DNA of 43,969 nucleotides from an uncultured Bulleidia sp. (GTDB lineage: Bacteria > Bacillota_I > Bacilli_A > Erysipelotrichales > Erysipelotrichaceae). Positions 8,357 to 18,037 of the stretch are shown here, one piece after another. The DNA is taken from positions 1 through 43,969 of the forward strand of contig CAKVBD010000019.1 of the NCBI GenBank assembly GCA_934725105.1. Reading direction: 5' to 3'. A program made the position numbers and the translations under genes. Positions within the stretch are counted from its first letter, which is position 1; each line of letters starts with the position of its first letter. The notes beneath the pieces were generated by a model. The model saw only the letters and a list, made by a program, of their open reading frames with translations. It was not told where the DNA came from and searched no databases.

Positions 8357-10130
8357 TTATGCAATGGATGAAATACGATTTGAGAGTCTTGCATCATGCT
8401 TTCGTGTTTTTGCGAAGGGATGGATTCTTTCAAAAGAATATGTTGTTTCTGTAAGATGCAATGGGAAAGAAATCTATCAATTTAGCGGAAATCAAAAACG
8501 TTACGATATCTGTATTGCATATCATGTTGAAATTACAGAAGATGATTATGGATTTGAAGAATCGTTTGATATTCCTTCTAGCTGTGAATTGATTGAGTTT
8601 TATTATACTACTGGTGGGAAAGAACAACGTTTTTATTCCTTGGCACTTTCTCAGACAAAGCATCGTCAGGAATCAATGCAGAATCTAATGGATTCAATTC
8701 ATCGCTCTTTAGTGACGGAATGGGAAACAAATCATTTTAAATTGCCTGTTGGCAGATTGATTAAAGGGCTCTTTAAATCTGTATTTGGGAAATCTCACGA
8801 TCGTGTGTTTGATCCAAGTGATGTTGAACAATATCATGCATGGCTGAAAATTCAAAAGTATAAAAGAGGTCCTAAATTTAAAGATATTACAATGATTGAC
8901 ATGAAAGATACAGAGTATCTGGATTTGGATCATATTCATACAAATTATGTATGTTTTGTTGGAAAAGAATGTCAGCTGTATAAAGAGTTTTACGCATATG
9001 TGAGTGAATGTTTGAAATATGATGTTTTGTATTTTGATCATGATGAAATACATGATGGTGTTCGTAGTTGTCCGCAATGTAAACCGGATGCTTCTTTTGA
9101 TACGCTGCAGTCTGTGAATTATATTGGGCATGTCTTTGTGGCAAAGAAAGAAATACTGAAAGAATTTGACAAGACGAAGATTGATTTGTATGCATATCTT
9201 TTAAAGCTGAGTGAAAAGAATATGTGTTTTGGACATGTTTCTAAAATTTTATATGCAGATAATGAGAAGAATGAATGGCATTCTATTGATGCATGTGAAT
9301 TAAAGGATCGGCCACTTGTATCCATTGTTATTCCAACAAAAGATCATATTGATGATCTGGATACTTGTATTTCTTCTATTATCAATAAATCTACATATCA
9401 GAATTATGAAATTATTGTGGTAAATAACAATAGTGAAAAGGAAGAAACATTTGCATATTTCAAAAAGATTCAGAGTCAGAATATTAGAGTAATTGATTTG
9501 AATTGTGAGTTTAATTTTTCGTATTTAAATAATTATGCAGTGAAAAATGTTTGTCATGGTGAATATGTTTTGATGTTGAATAATGATACAGAAGTAGTAA
9601 CCAATGACTGGCTTGAAAAAATGCTTTTGTATGCAATGAAAGATGGTGTTGGCAGTGTTGGCGCATTTTTGATGTTTCCGGATCATACGATTCAGCATGC
9701 GGGAATCATTATGGGAAAAGGCGGTGTTGCTGGACATGCATATAGTGGGGTATCTGTAGATATTCCAGGCTATGGGTATGAGCTGAAGGTTCCATATGAT
9801 GTTTGTTGTTGTACAGCTGCCTGCTTAATGACTTCTAAAAAGAAATACCTAGAAGTAGAGGGTTTAAATGAAGATTTAAAAGTAGCATTTAATGATGTTG
9901 ATTTTGGATTGAAGTTATTAAAAGTGGGTTATAGAAATGTAATGATGCCTAGTGTGAAGCTATATCATTATGAATCTAAATCTAGAGGAATGGATAAGTC
10001 TGCAGAACAGTTGAAGAGATATTATGCAGAATGTGATTATATGAAAGAGCATTGGAATGCATATATTGAGCATGATCCTTTCTATAATGACAATTACTCT
10101 AAAAACAGTGATTATCAACTGCAAGAGTAA
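8349..10130 (+). CDS. Family 2 glycosyltransferase with N-terminal beta domain (rhamnosyltransferase-like)
   Basis: The ATG at 8349 follows AAGGAG and overlaps the previous gene by 8 bases, giving 593 residues; the frame is open further upstream. Residues 1-105 look like a small beta-rich domain. The next 200 residues contain FDPSDVEQYHAWL and a cysteine pair (SCPQCKPD). A GT2 catalytic domain runs from about 320 (PLVSIVIPTKD) with the nucleotide-binding LNNDTEV near 410. The conserved tail NDVDFGLKLL then LYHYESKSRG is typical of rhamnosyltransferase-like GT2 proteins. It is a paralogue of the gene at 28487. It probably works in the cytoplasm on the lipid-linked chain; donor identity (dTDP-rhamnose is plausible given the rml genes) is inferred. 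Confidence 0.78.
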   Translation: MINYAMDEIRFESLASCFRVFAKGWILSKEYVVSVRCNGKEIYQFSGNQKRYDICIAYHVEITEDDYGFEESFDIPSSCELIEFYYTTGGKEQRFYSLALSQTKHRQESMQNLMDSIHRSLVTEWETNHFKLPVGRLIKGLFKSVFGKSHDRVFDPSDVEQYHAWLKIQKYKRGPKFKDITMIDMKDTEYLDLDHIHTNYVCFVGKECQLYKEFYAYVSECLKYDVLYFDHDEIHDGVRSCPQCKPDASFDTLQSVNYIGHVFVAKKEILKEFDKTKIDLYAYLLKLSEKNMCFGHVSKILYADNEKNEWHSIDACELKDRPLVSIVIPTKDHIDDLDTCISSIINKSTYQNYEIIVVNNNSEKEETFAYFKKIQSQNIRVIDLNCEFNFSYLNNYAVKNVCHGEYVLMLNNDTEVVTNDWLEKMLLYAMKDGVGSVGAFLMFPDHTIQHAGIIMGKGGVAGHAYSGVSVDIPGYGYELKVPYDVCCCTAACLMTSKKKYLEVEGLNEDLKVAFNDVDFGLKLLKVGYRNVMMPSVKLYHYESKSRGMDKSAEQLKRYYAECDYMKEHWNAYIEHDPFYNDNYSKNSDYQLQE

Positions 10131-10165
10131 TGATTATTGTGTAAAATGATATGTAGGTGATGTAT

Positions 10166-12259
10166 ATGAGTAAAGTGAATATTTATGAAAAATTTTCTGA
10201 TTCTAAGGTGACAGAGAATGTAAAAAAAGTGAGTGTAATTGTGCCAAACTACAATTATGCTGCTTTTCTGAATGAAAGAATTGATTCGATTATTCATCAA
10301 ACATATCCTGTATATGAATTGATTGTATTGGATGATTGCTCTACGGATAATAGTATTGAAGTGATTCAGAAGAAATTGTCTGAAATTGAAGGAATCAAGG
10401 CAAAATTTATTCCAAATGAGAAGAATAGTGGACTGGTTTTTTCGCAATGGCAGAAAGGAATCAAAGAAGTGAGTGGTGATTATTTCTGGATTTGTGAAGC
10501 GGATGATAGTGCGGATCCACATTTTTTAGAAACTGTTATGAAAGGCTTTGATGATGAAGAGGTTGTGCTATCCTATTCTGATTCAATGAGAATTGATGAT
10601 CATAACAATGTGATTCGTAAGAATTGTCAGGATCTGTATAACATGTTTGGTACAGATCATTGGAATCATAGTTTTGTGGTTGATGGAAAAGAAGAAGTAG
10701 TTCAATACTTGAGTGTTTTGAATACAATCTTGAATGTTTCTGGTGTTGTTTGGAAAGTACAGAAAGATATCATTGATATCATTGAAGAAGCAAAGAATTA
10801 TAAAGTTGCCGGTGATTGGTATATTTATGTGAAACTGCTTGAAAATGGCAAGCTTGCTTTTACAAAAGATTGTTTGAATTATTATCGTAAGCATGAAGGT
10901 TCTGTAACAAGTTCTATCAAATGTGATATTGAATATGGCGAAATTGTTAAAATCCAGGAAATGGTTGCGAACCAGTATCATGTTGGAATGGATATTTATA
11001 AATGGCAGAGATTGCGTAGAAGCTATATGGACCATGATGTATCGAAACAGGCACATAAGAAAAGAATTGCCTGGATTATTCCTTTCCCTGGCAAGGGATC
11101 GGGTGGACATAGAACAATCATTCAGAATGTGAATGCATTGATTCGTCATGGATATGAATGTGATATTTATGCAGAAGCACCTGCAGAAGTGGATGATGAT
11201 ACTGTTGCGAAGCTGATTGATGAATATTATGAAACTTGTGCAGCAAAGGTGTATGCAAATTTTGGTCATAGAGAAAAATATGATTTGTTATTTGCAACTG
11301 GATGGCAGTCTTTGAACTATGTGAAGTGTATGGATGCTGATGTGAAGGGATATTTCATTCAGGATTATGAACCTTGGTTCTTCCCAATGGGTGATGAATA
11401 TCTTGTGATTGAAAATTCTTATCGTCTTGGCTATCAGCCGATTACAATTGGTAAATGGCTGGCTTCCAAGATGCAGAATGAATTCCATACAAAAGCACAG
11501 CACTTTGATTTCTGTGCTGACTTAAATGTGTATCATCCGTTACAGAACATAAAGAAAGAAAATGCAATCTGTTATGTTTTACAGCCGGAAAAGCCTCGTA
11601 GAGGTACAACGATTGCATTGGAAGCATTGAAGGTTGTAAAAGAAAAGCGACCAGATGTAAAGATTTATCTGTATGGATCGGATGTACAGGTGAATATTCC
11701 ATTTGAAGCGGAAGAGTTGCATATTATTAATGTTCAGAAATGTAATGAATTATACAATACTTGTAAACTTGGCTTATGTTTGAGTGCTTCTAATCCATCT
11801 AGAATTCCATTTGAGATGATGGCAGCAGGCTTGCCTGTTGTTGAACTGTATCGTGAGAACAATTTATATGATCTTCCTGATGAAGGTGTGATGCTTGCGG
11901 AATCTAGCTCTGCGGGAATTGCAGATGCAATCTTGAAACTGCTGGATGATGAAGCACAGTTAGAAAAGATGTCAGCGTTTGGCCCATCATTTATGAAAGA
12001 CTATCCTTTGGAAAAAGGATTTGAACAGTTTGTGGAAGCTGTGGATAAATTGATGAATGGTCAAGAAATTACATTACAGAAACTAGAAAGAACATATAAC
12101 AAGGAAAGCAATATTCCTTCGGATGAATTTGTTAGTGAATGCAATCGTATTCTTAAACCTGAATTACCAGTTGCTCCAGCACCATCTTTTACAAGAAGGG
12201 TGAAAAACAAATCCATTAGAGTTCTAAAAAAGGTATACCACACGATTCGAAAAGATTAA
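10166..12259 (+). CDS. Two-domain glycosyltransferase: GT2 plus WsaF-like GT-B
   Basis: The start is ATG 10166, 5 bases after AGGTGA; GTG 10157 and ATG 10160 overlap or crowd that site. The 697 residues hold two catalytic units. The first is an N-terminal GT2 domain (about 10-260) with VSVIVPNYNYAAFLNERID, DDCSTDNS and the acidic EADDSADP. The second is a C-terminal GT-B domain from about 300 (AWIIPFPGKGSGGHRTIIQN) resembling the WsaF rhamnosyltransferase family, with an ADP/dTDP-site-like segment NPSRIPFEMMAAGLPVVEL. A basic tail ends the protein. Fused transferases of this kind often add two successive residues of a repeat. A promoter follows its stop, so it may end a transcript that begins upstream. 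Confidence 0.8.
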   Translation: MSKVNIYEKFSDSKVTENVKKVSVIVPNYNYAAFLNERIDSIIHQTYPVYELIVLDDCSTDNSIEVIQKKLSEIEGIKAKFIPNEKNSGLVFSQWQKGIKEVSGDYFWICEADDSADPHFLETVMKGFDDEEVVLSYSDSMRIDDHNNVIRKNCQDLYNMFGTDHWNHSFVVDGKEEVVQYLSVLNTILNVSGVVWKVQKDIIDIIEEAKNYKVAGDWYIYVKLLENGKLAFTKDCLNYYRKHEGSVTSSIKCDIEYGEIVKIQEMVANQYHVGMDIYKWQRLRRSYMDHDVSKQAHKKRIAWIIPFPGKGSGGHRTIIQNVNALIRHGYECDIYAEAPAEVDDDTVAKLIDEYYETCAAKVYANFGHREKYDLLFATGWQSLNYVKCMDADVKGYFIQDYEPWFFPMGDEYLVIENSYRLGYQPITIGKWLASKMQNEFHTKAQHFDFCADLNVYHPLQNIKKENAICYVLQPEKPRRGTTIALEALKVVKEKRPDVKIYLYGSDVQVNIPFEAEELHIINVQKCNELYNTCKLGLCLSASNPSRIPFEMMAAGLPVVELYRENNLYDLPDEGVMLAESSSAGIADAILKLLDDEAQLEKMSAFGPSFMKDYPLEKGFEQFVEAVDKLMNGQEITLQKLERTYNKESNIPSDEFVSECNRILKPELPVAPAPSFTRRVKNKSIRVLKKVYHTIRKD

Positions 12260-12271
12260 GATTATTGATTG

Positions 12272-12280
12272 TGATATAAT
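12272..12280 (+). promoter_or_regulatory. Extended -10 promoter of the ABC exporter genes
   Basis: TG-A-TATAAT at 12272-12280 is a perfect extended -10 just after the stop of the preceding gene. No good -35 is visible. It would give a leader of about 20 nt carrying AGAGG (12297-12301) before ATG 12308. Confidence 0.6.
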
Positions 12281-12307
12281 ATACCGCGAGCTTGAAAGAG
12301 GTAGACA

Positions 12308-13735
12308 ATGAATAAAAAAGAGAAACTGCCATTATGGCTGAAAGTTTTACTAATATATGTATGTATTGCAGGATATTGTCTTGTATGTTTTCTCGTTGGT
12401 GGTAGAGATATTTATTTAAAACGTGTCCATACTGGAGATGTGAATGAAATTGATAATATCGGAGAAATTGTTGATGGTGATGTTGTTGAACAGACTTTGG
12501 TTAGTAATGCTTCTGAAATATTATCATTAGAATTGAAAGTTGGTACATATGATAGAGCCAATGATTGTGATTTAGATGTTTCTTTATTGGAAAATAATAA
12601 GGTATTAGCATCTAAAACAGTTGACTGTAAAGAGTTATCCAATGGAGATAATACAATTACATTTGATGAACCTGTAAATGTGGATGTAAACCAGCCATAT
12701 ACATTAAGAATTACTTCACATGGTGCAAAGAGCGGGAATGCGGTAACAGTATATTATGGTGTTTCTAATCCTGAGTGCACTTATCTTGAAGCAAAGAATA
12801 TTGAACTAAAAGAAAGACAACTTCTTTGTACAGTGAATGGAAAAGTGAATGAACCTTTAGGGATGGTTCTAACAATTGGTGTCATTGCATTCTTAGTTAT
12901 TTTAGGTGTGTACTGTATTCACTTATTTATTGCGGAGAAAAAAGGTAAACATACAGTTGGTATGGCAATCATGGATGCGTATCATCAATATTCCTTTTTG
13001 ATGCATCAGTTAGTGAGTAGAGAATTTAAAGTGCGCTATAAGAGAAGTGCACTTGGTATTCTTTGGAGTTTTGTGAATCCATTACTTACAATGATTGTAC
13101 AGTTCTTTGTATTTACACTTGTATTTAAATCAGCAATTCCAAACTATATTGTATATTTGATTATTGGTATTACATTCTTTAACTTCTATTCAGAAGCAAC
13201 AAATGGTGGTTCTTTATCTATCATCACAAATGCTTCTTTGATCAAGAAAGTATATGTTCCAAAATACATTTATCCTTTATCACAGGTATTTTCAGCATCA
13301 ATTAACTTTGGTATTTCTTTGATCTTGATGTTTGGTGTTGCACTTGTGAATGGATTAATGCCTAACATTTATTTCTTACTGATTCCATTTGCGATGCTTA
13401 GTATCTTTATTCTGAATACTGGTGTGGCATTATTGTTGGCAACAGGAATGACATTCTTTAGAGATGTGCAGTTTATTTACAATGTATTTATGACAGCTTT
13501 GACATATGCAACGCCAATGTTCTGGGATATGTCAATGATTCCAGATAAATATAACTGGATCTTTAAGATCAATCCTCTTGCAGATATCATTATTTTCGTT
13601 AGAAATATTGTGTTGAATAACATGTATCCGGGTACAGATCTTGTTGTACTGATGATTGTATTCCCTATATTCTTCTTGATGATTGGTATCCATGTATTCC
13701 GTAAGAATCAGGATAAATTTATTCTATATATTTAG
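12308..13735 (+). CDS. ABC-2 polysaccharide exporter permease with N-terminal beta domain
   Basis: 475 residues. The C-terminal half (about 220-475) is a standard ABC-2 permease of the TagG/RgpC/Wzm type: SREFKVRYKRSALGILWSF at the cytoplasmic entry, then about six membrane helices. Ahead of it is an unusual module: one membrane helix (11-31), about 140 residues of predicted extracytoplasmic beta structure, and a second helix (about 185-205). Ordinary permeases of this family have about 260-290 residues, so this is a fusion. The extra domain could bind the emerging polymer or a partner. AGAGG lies before ATG 12308. The ATPase follows 8 bases later, and together they move the lipid-linked chain across the membrane. 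Confidence 0.88.
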   Translation: MNKKEKLPLWLKVLLIYVCIAGYCLVCFLVGGRDIYLKRVHTGDVNEIDNIGEIVDGDVVEQTLVSNASEILSLELKVGTYDRANDCDLDVSLLENNKVLASKTVDCKELSNGDNTITFDEPVNVDVNQPYTLRITSHGAKSGNAVTVYYGVSNPECTYLEAKNIELKERQLLCTVNGKVNEPLGMVLTIGVIAFLVILGVYCIHLFIAEKKGKHTVGMAIMDAYHQYSFLMHQLVSREFKVRYKRSALGILWSFVNPLLTMIVQFFVFTLVFKSAIPNYIVYLIIGITFFNFYSEATNGGSLSIITNASLIKKVYVPKYIYPLSQVFSASINFGISLILMFGVALVNGLMPNIYFLLIPFAMLSIFILNTGVALLLATGMTFFRDVQFIYNVFMTALTYATPMFWDMSMIPDKYNWIFKINPLADIIIFVRNIVLNNMYPGTDLVVLMIVFPIFFLMIGIHVFRKNQDKFILYI

Positions 13736-13743
13736 AGGTGCTT

Positions 13744-14493
13744 ATGAAACAGACAATGGTTCAAGTGAATAATGTAACTGTAAGATATAAAATTGCTAAT
13801 GATAGAGTATCGAGCTTAAAAGAATACATTATCAAAAAGATTGGAAAAAAAATTACAGAAAAAGAATTCCTGGCTTTGGATGATGTTAGTTTTACAGTTG
13901 AAAAAGGTGATGTTGTAGGAATTGTCGGTGCGAATGGTGCTGGTAAGTCTACATTGTTAAAAGTTGTATCTGGAATTCAAAAACCTGCAAGTGGCAATGT
14001 TGTATTAGGCGGAAGAGTTGTACCTATGCTGGAGCTTGGTGCGGGGTTTGATATCGAATTGTCCGGAAAAGAGAATATTTATCTGAATGGTGCAGTATTA
14101 GGCTATTCAAAAGAATTTCTGGATGAAAAATATGATGAAATCTTAGCTTTCTCTGAACTTGGTGATTTCATCAATATGCCTGTAAGAAACTATTCTTCTG
14201 GAATGGTTGCTAGACTGGCATTCTCAATTGCCTCTATGATCAATCCTGAAATATTGATCGTTGATGAAGTTTTGAGTGTTGGTGATGAGAATTTCCAGAA
14301 GAAAAGTAGAGATCGTATGGTTGAGTTGATGAGTGGCGGTTCTACTGTTCTATTTGTTTCTCACAATGTTGGACAAATTAAAGAAATTTGTAATAAAGCA
14401 GTCTGGTTAAGACACGGAAAAGTTGTCATGACTGGTGAAGCAAATAAGGTTTGTGATTTATATGAAGAAAGTTTAATGAGAGGCGAATGTTAA
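13744..14493 (+). CDS. Polysaccharide ABC exporter ATPase (TagH/RgpD/Wzt-like)
   Basis: The energy-coupling subunit paired with the permease just upstream. Start ATG 13744 is preceded by GAGG; a GTG at 13738 overlaps that site. 249 residues contain Walker A GANGAGKST, the signature YSSGMVARLAFS, Walker B ILIVDEVLSVGDE and the switch FVSHN. It lacks the C-terminal carbohydrate-binding domain found in Wzt proteins that check chain-end modification. Export therefore probably does not depend on a terminal cap read by the ATPase. It overlaps the next gene by 7 bases, so the following membrane protein is translationally coupled. Confidence 0.93.
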   Translation: MKQTMVQVNNVTVRYKIANDRVSSLKEYIIKKIGKKITEKEFLALDDVSFTVEKGDVVGIVGANGAGKSTLLKVVSGIQKPASGNVVLGGRVVPMLELGAGFDIELSGKENIYLNGAVLGYSKEFLDEKYDEILAFSELGDFINMPVRNYSSGMVARLAFSIASMINPEILIVDEVLSVGDENFQKKSRDRMVELMSGGSTVLFVSHNVGQIKEICNKAVWLRHGKVVMTGEANKVCDLYEESLMRGEC

Positions 14494-16181
14494 AAAATAA
14501 CGAAATAAAAAAAGAAAAAGGAGTATGCATTTCATTTCTGTTTCTTGCTTTGTTGATTACATTTTCATCTTTTATTAAGTTCACAATGAAGATCGTATCT
14601 TTGAGTGAACTTCTTTTACTATTTATATTTGTTAAGAATATGATGCTGTATGGGTGGAAAGATAGTATTAGACAATCTCTTTGTTCATCTAAAAGAAAAC
14701 TATTTGTTTTGTTTCTGTTCTTTGTTTTTGTTTTATCGATTGCTTTATTAAAAGTGAAATTTGGTTCGTATTATCAAATGATTTTGTTGTTTTCTTGTGT
14801 TTCATTTGTGGTATTTTCTGGATTGATTTTAACTTTTATGAATGCCATTGTTTGGAAAAAAGAACTTGAAAAAGTTCTGTTCTCTATTGTATTTGCGGTT
14901 GGAATGGCATTTATGATCGTCATTCCAGTAGGAATTGTTCCAGATGAAGGAATGCACTCATTCACTGCATATCGAATATCCAATCAATTTTTAGGGATAA
15001 AAAATGAAGAAAATATGATTACAATGAGAGAATCAGATGGAACTCGATTCTTAGTTTCTGAAGCAGGAACGTATAATAATGAAAACTATAATCAGTATTT
15101 TGTTGATATGAATGATTGTGAAGTGAATCCACAATTAAATAGCTTTGCATTGCCATATGTTGTAGGCACTGATTTTCTATATTTCCTGCCAGCAATAGGA
15201 ATCGCTATTGGAAGATTGTTATCATTTAATGCATATCAGATGTATTTCCTGGGTAGAATTTTTGATTTTGTTTTATATATTTTTGGAATGTATTTCATTA
15301 TAAAAAGAACTTCTACAAAAAAATCATTGTTTTTGGTGATGGGATTGTTGCCTGTATTTATGCAACAAGGAATATCCATTTCATATGATGTACCTATTAA
15401 TTTGATGCTTTTATATGTGATTTCAATTTCAATGAGATTGTTTTCTGACCAAAAAAAATCTTTAAATAAATTTGAGGTAGCATTAGCTGTTATTAGTTGT
15501 ATTGCTCTATGTGAAGTCAAGAGTCATGCGTATATTCTTGTTGGTTTATTGCCATTACTTTGCCTGTTGGCAAAGAAAGTCAACTTTTCTAAAAAGAAAA
15601 AAATGATTTTAATATTAATGTTGATATTTGTATGTGCATGCTTTGCTGGTGCATTTGTTGGTGCAAGATTTTTACCGGCAGTTACTTTGAACCTAAGTGA
15701 TAAGTATACCGTGATGTATTTACTTCAAAATCCTAAAGAAATTATATTGATCATATACAATACGTTATTAACATTTGGATCATTTCATTTAGATTCTTTT
15801 ATTGGGCGATATTTAGGGTATCTTGATATAGGAATTCATCCGTATTTAATTTATGTATATTACTTATTATTGTTTATAGTTTCAATTCCAGAAGAAAAGG
15901 AAATTGGAGCTCTGCCAAAGTATGTAAAATGTGTTTTTGTTGTTGTTGGAATTTTGACAGGTGCATTTGCATTTGCAGGTATGTTACTTGCAAATTCAAC
16001 ATTACAAGATCAAATGGTCTTAGGAATGCAGGGAAGATATTTGCTGGCAAGTGTTGTATTGATATTAGTAACTTTAGATTTTGATTTCTTACATTTAAAA
16101 AATAACTATCAAATAGTAGTTTGCTGCTTGTTGTGTTTTGCTGAGTATTTAACGATTTGTAATTTGATGCTTGTATTATAA
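14487..16181 (+). CDS. Polytopic membrane protein, DUF2142-like
   Basis: 564 residues with about twelve hydrophobic helices and no soluble domain. The motif IVPDEGMHSFTAYRI after the helix near residue 145 matches the PDE-x-x-H signature of DUF2142 proteins, which resemble GT-C glycosyltransferases whose acidic first loop is catalytic. This is consistent with an extracytoplasmic sugar transfer from a polyprenyl-phosphate donor, but activity is an inference. It starts inside the ATPase gene (7-base overlap), so it belongs to the export operon. A second polytopic protein follows. It could alternatively be a polymerase or flippase component. Confidence 0.65.
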   Translation: MLKNNEIKKEKGVCISFLFLALLITFSSFIKFTMKIVSLSELLLLFIFVKNMMLYGWKDSIRQSLCSSKRKLFVLFLFFVFVLSIALLKVKFGSYYQMILLFSCVSFVVFSGLILTFMNAIVWKKELEKVLFSIVFAVGMAFMIVIPVGIVPDEGMHSFTAYRISNQFLGIKNEENMITMRESDGTRFLVSEAGTYNNENYNQYFVDMNDCEVNPQLNSFALPYVVGTDFLYFLPAIGIAIGRLLSFNAYQMYFLGRIFDFVLYIFGMYFIIKRTSTKKSLFLVMGLLPVFMQQGISISYDVPINLMLLYVISISMRLFSDQKKSLNKFEVALAVISCIALCEVKSHAYILVGLLPLLCLLAKKVNFSKKKKMILILMLIFVCACFAGAFVGARFLPAVTLNLSDKYTVMYLLQNPKEIILIIYNTLLTFGSFHLDSFIGRYLGYLDIGIHPYLIYVYYLLLFIVSIPEEKEIGALPKYVKCVFVVVGILTGAFAFAGMLLANSTLQDQMVLGMQGRYLLASVVLILVTLDFDFLHLKNNYQIVVCCLLCFAEYLTICNLMLVL

Positions 16182-16191
16182 GGAGAAACTA

Positions 16192-17937
16192 ATGGGAAAG
16201 TTATTGTTATATTTTATTTCTTTGATCATATTTAGTACTGGTTTTTTTAGAATTCAAAAGAGTGAGCAGAAATTGCCAGGTATTCTATTTCTAGGAATCA
16301 CAATACTTTCGTATATGCTTGTAAATACAGTTTTAGCAGGTATTTATGGTTTGATTGGTGTTCCAATTTGTGTATATACGATTTCGCTTCCAGTGATGAT
16401 TCTTGGTGGCGTATTACTGTCATATAGTAAAAATCATACACAAGAATACGTGTTTTCAAAAAATGATAAAATTGTACTTTGCTTTTTGATTGTTTTGACT
16501 TTGTGTTTCTGGGTCGGATATTTTAGATGTAAATTACCGATTCGCTATGTTTCTGTAGATGCGTCAGTGCATTGTAGATGGGCGAAGCAGATTGCTTTAC
16601 AACATACATTGAATTCCAATTTGTTCTTTGGATATGTCAATGATGGATTATTCATGGAAGCATTATTGACAATCACAGGTGTCAATGGTTTTTATCATTC
16701 CTTTGCGTTTATGCGTATTGTTGACTTCTTCATGGTTGGATTGTTGTTTTATAGCTTGATTCGCGACTTGTGTGTTACGCGTTATCAAAAAATAGCTGGT
16801 ATTGTTGTCACTGCGTTTTATATTTTTGGATATCCTTTATATGCATTGATGTTTGGCTTCGTATATTTTGGAGATGCGGTAACAATTACCTGTTTGATTC
16901 TTTTGCTGTTGAAAATGTATGAAACGGCAGAATTAAATGATCTGTGGATCCTGATATTGTTGAATCTAGGTCTGTTTGGTATTTTCACAACATATACGAT
17001 GTTTGTTCCTAGTGTATTTTTAGGTGTATTTATTGATGTCCTTGCTATACAGAAGAAACTTGGAAATAAAATCATTAGTAAAGAAAGTGTTGTTGAACTA
17101 TTTAAAGTATTTATCTTTCCTTGTATGTTGGGAATGGCTCATGCCTATGTCAATTTAAAAGAAATAAGTTCTGGTGGTGGAATTGGCAATGATGGTGGCA
17201 AATATTTTGATTTATACAGTAACTTTGTTTTACTGGCACCTTTTGTACTATCTTCTTTGATCAAAAGATGCAAGCGTCATCAATTTGATGGCATGTTCTG
17301 GATGTTTGTTACGACAATTGCTTTTACTGGTTTATTTTTAGCTGGCAGCTGGTTTGGAATTGTTTCTACATATTATTTGAGTAAAATGTATAACATTATC
17401 TGGCTGTTATGCTTTGTTATGATGATGGAAGAAATTGTTGAGTTATCTAGATATAATAAAGAATTTATGAATGCATTTGCTGCTGCTGTCTTTGTACTGA
17501 GTGTATTTGTAATTGTCGATGATGTTGATCAAAAATTCAGTGGAGATCAAGAAATCAAAACGGGGGCAAATTGTTTTTTGAATATTTACTGGTTTAATGG
17601 AAATTTCTTTTTGAATCAGCCTTTTATTGATAATGATGAAATAGCATTATATCAAGAATGCCATGATATAACTGAGAGCTTAGCTGATGGAGAAATGTTG
17701 TATGTAGGTGATGAAATTCACGCCAACTGGTTTAAAACATTTACAAACCAAACAGAGATTGAAACAAGTGAAAATGTAAGTGTGATTCAAAATAGAATAA
17801 CAGATGGATCGTACAAATACATTTGTGTGAATAGTACATTAAGCGAAGAAGAAATCAGTGAAATATATAAATTGGGGAATATAGTCTATGAATACAACAA
17901 TGAGCTTAGCCATGGGAAAATAGTAAAAGTTTATTAA
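16192..17937 (+). CDS. Polytopic membrane protein, GT-C-like, unknown function
   Basis: ATG 16192 has AAGGAG (16180-16185) at ideal spacing and gives 581 residues. About eleven hydrophobic helices are followed by a soluble C-terminal part of about 120 residues. In the first large loop VSVDASVHCRWAKQI carries an Asp and His placed as in GT-C enzymes and DUF6541-type proteins. I do not recognise a specific family with confidence. Its position beside the DUF2142-like gene and the ABC exporter suggests an external step such as side-chain transfer using a lipid-linked sugar. Its stop is followed by a strong terminator, so it closes the transcript that begins at 12272. Confidence 0.55.
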   Translation: MGKLLLYFISLIIFSTGFFRIQKSEQKLPGILFLGITILSYMLVNTVLAGIYGLIGVPICVYTISLPVMILGGVLLSYSKNHTQEYVFSKNDKIVLCFLIVLTLCFWVGYFRCKLPIRYVSVDASVHCRWAKQIALQHTLNSNLFFGYVNDGLFMEALLTITGVNGFYHSFAFMRIVDFFMVGLLFYSLIRDLCVTRYQKIAGIVVTAFYIFGYPLYALMFGFVYFGDAVTITCLILLLLKMYETAELNDLWILILLNLGLFGIFTTYTMFVPSVFLGVFIDVLAIQKKLGNKIISKESVVELFKVFIFPCMLGMAHAYVNLKEISSGGGIGNDGGKYFDLYSNFVLLAPFVLSSLIKRCKRHQFDGMFWMFVTTIAFTGLFLAGSWFGIVSTYYLSKMYNIIWLLCFVMMMEEIVELSRYNKEFMNAFAAAVFVLSVFVIVDDVDQKFSGDQEIKTGANCFLNIYWFNGNFFLNQPFIDNDEIALYQECHDITESLADGEMLYVGDEIHANWFKTFTNQTEIETSENVSVIQNRITDGSYKYICVNSTLSEEEISEIYKLGNIVYEYNNELSHGKIVKVY

Positions 17938-17965
17938 TTCTTAATAATTCTTCATTTTGTGAAAT

Positions 17966-17994
17966 TTGGTATCTATTAGTGTGTGTGATAAAAT
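17966..17994 (+). promoter_or_regulatory. Promoter of the dehydratase, overlapping a terminator stem
   Basis: TTGGTA (17966-17971), a 17-base spacer, and TG-A-TAAAAT (17986-17994). The -10 lies inside the left arm of the terminator at 17991-18033, so RNA started here at about 18001 would lack most of that arm and could not fold the terminator. Confidence 0.6.
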
Positions 17995-18033
17995 AGACAC
18001 AAGTAAGTAAAGGACTTACTGTGTCTATTTTTT
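17991..18033 (+). terminator. Intrinsic terminator after the polytopic membrane gene
   Basis: AAATAGACAC (17991-18000) pairs with GTGTCTATTT (18021-18030). The stem continues through AGTAAG/CTTACT with one bulged base to a 7-base loop. Six Ts (18028-18033) follow. The T-tract ends 4 bases before the next ATG. Confidence 0.85.
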
Positions 18034-18037
18034 AATT

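Noticed and set aside
10583..11269. 228-codon open frame on the - strand
   Set aside because: It lies entirely opposite the two-domain glycosyltransferase, has no ribosome binding site and resembles no protein.
12085..12310. Terminator between the two-domain glycosyltransferase and the exporter genes
   Set aside because: I found a promoter but no hairpin with T-run, so read-through is likely.
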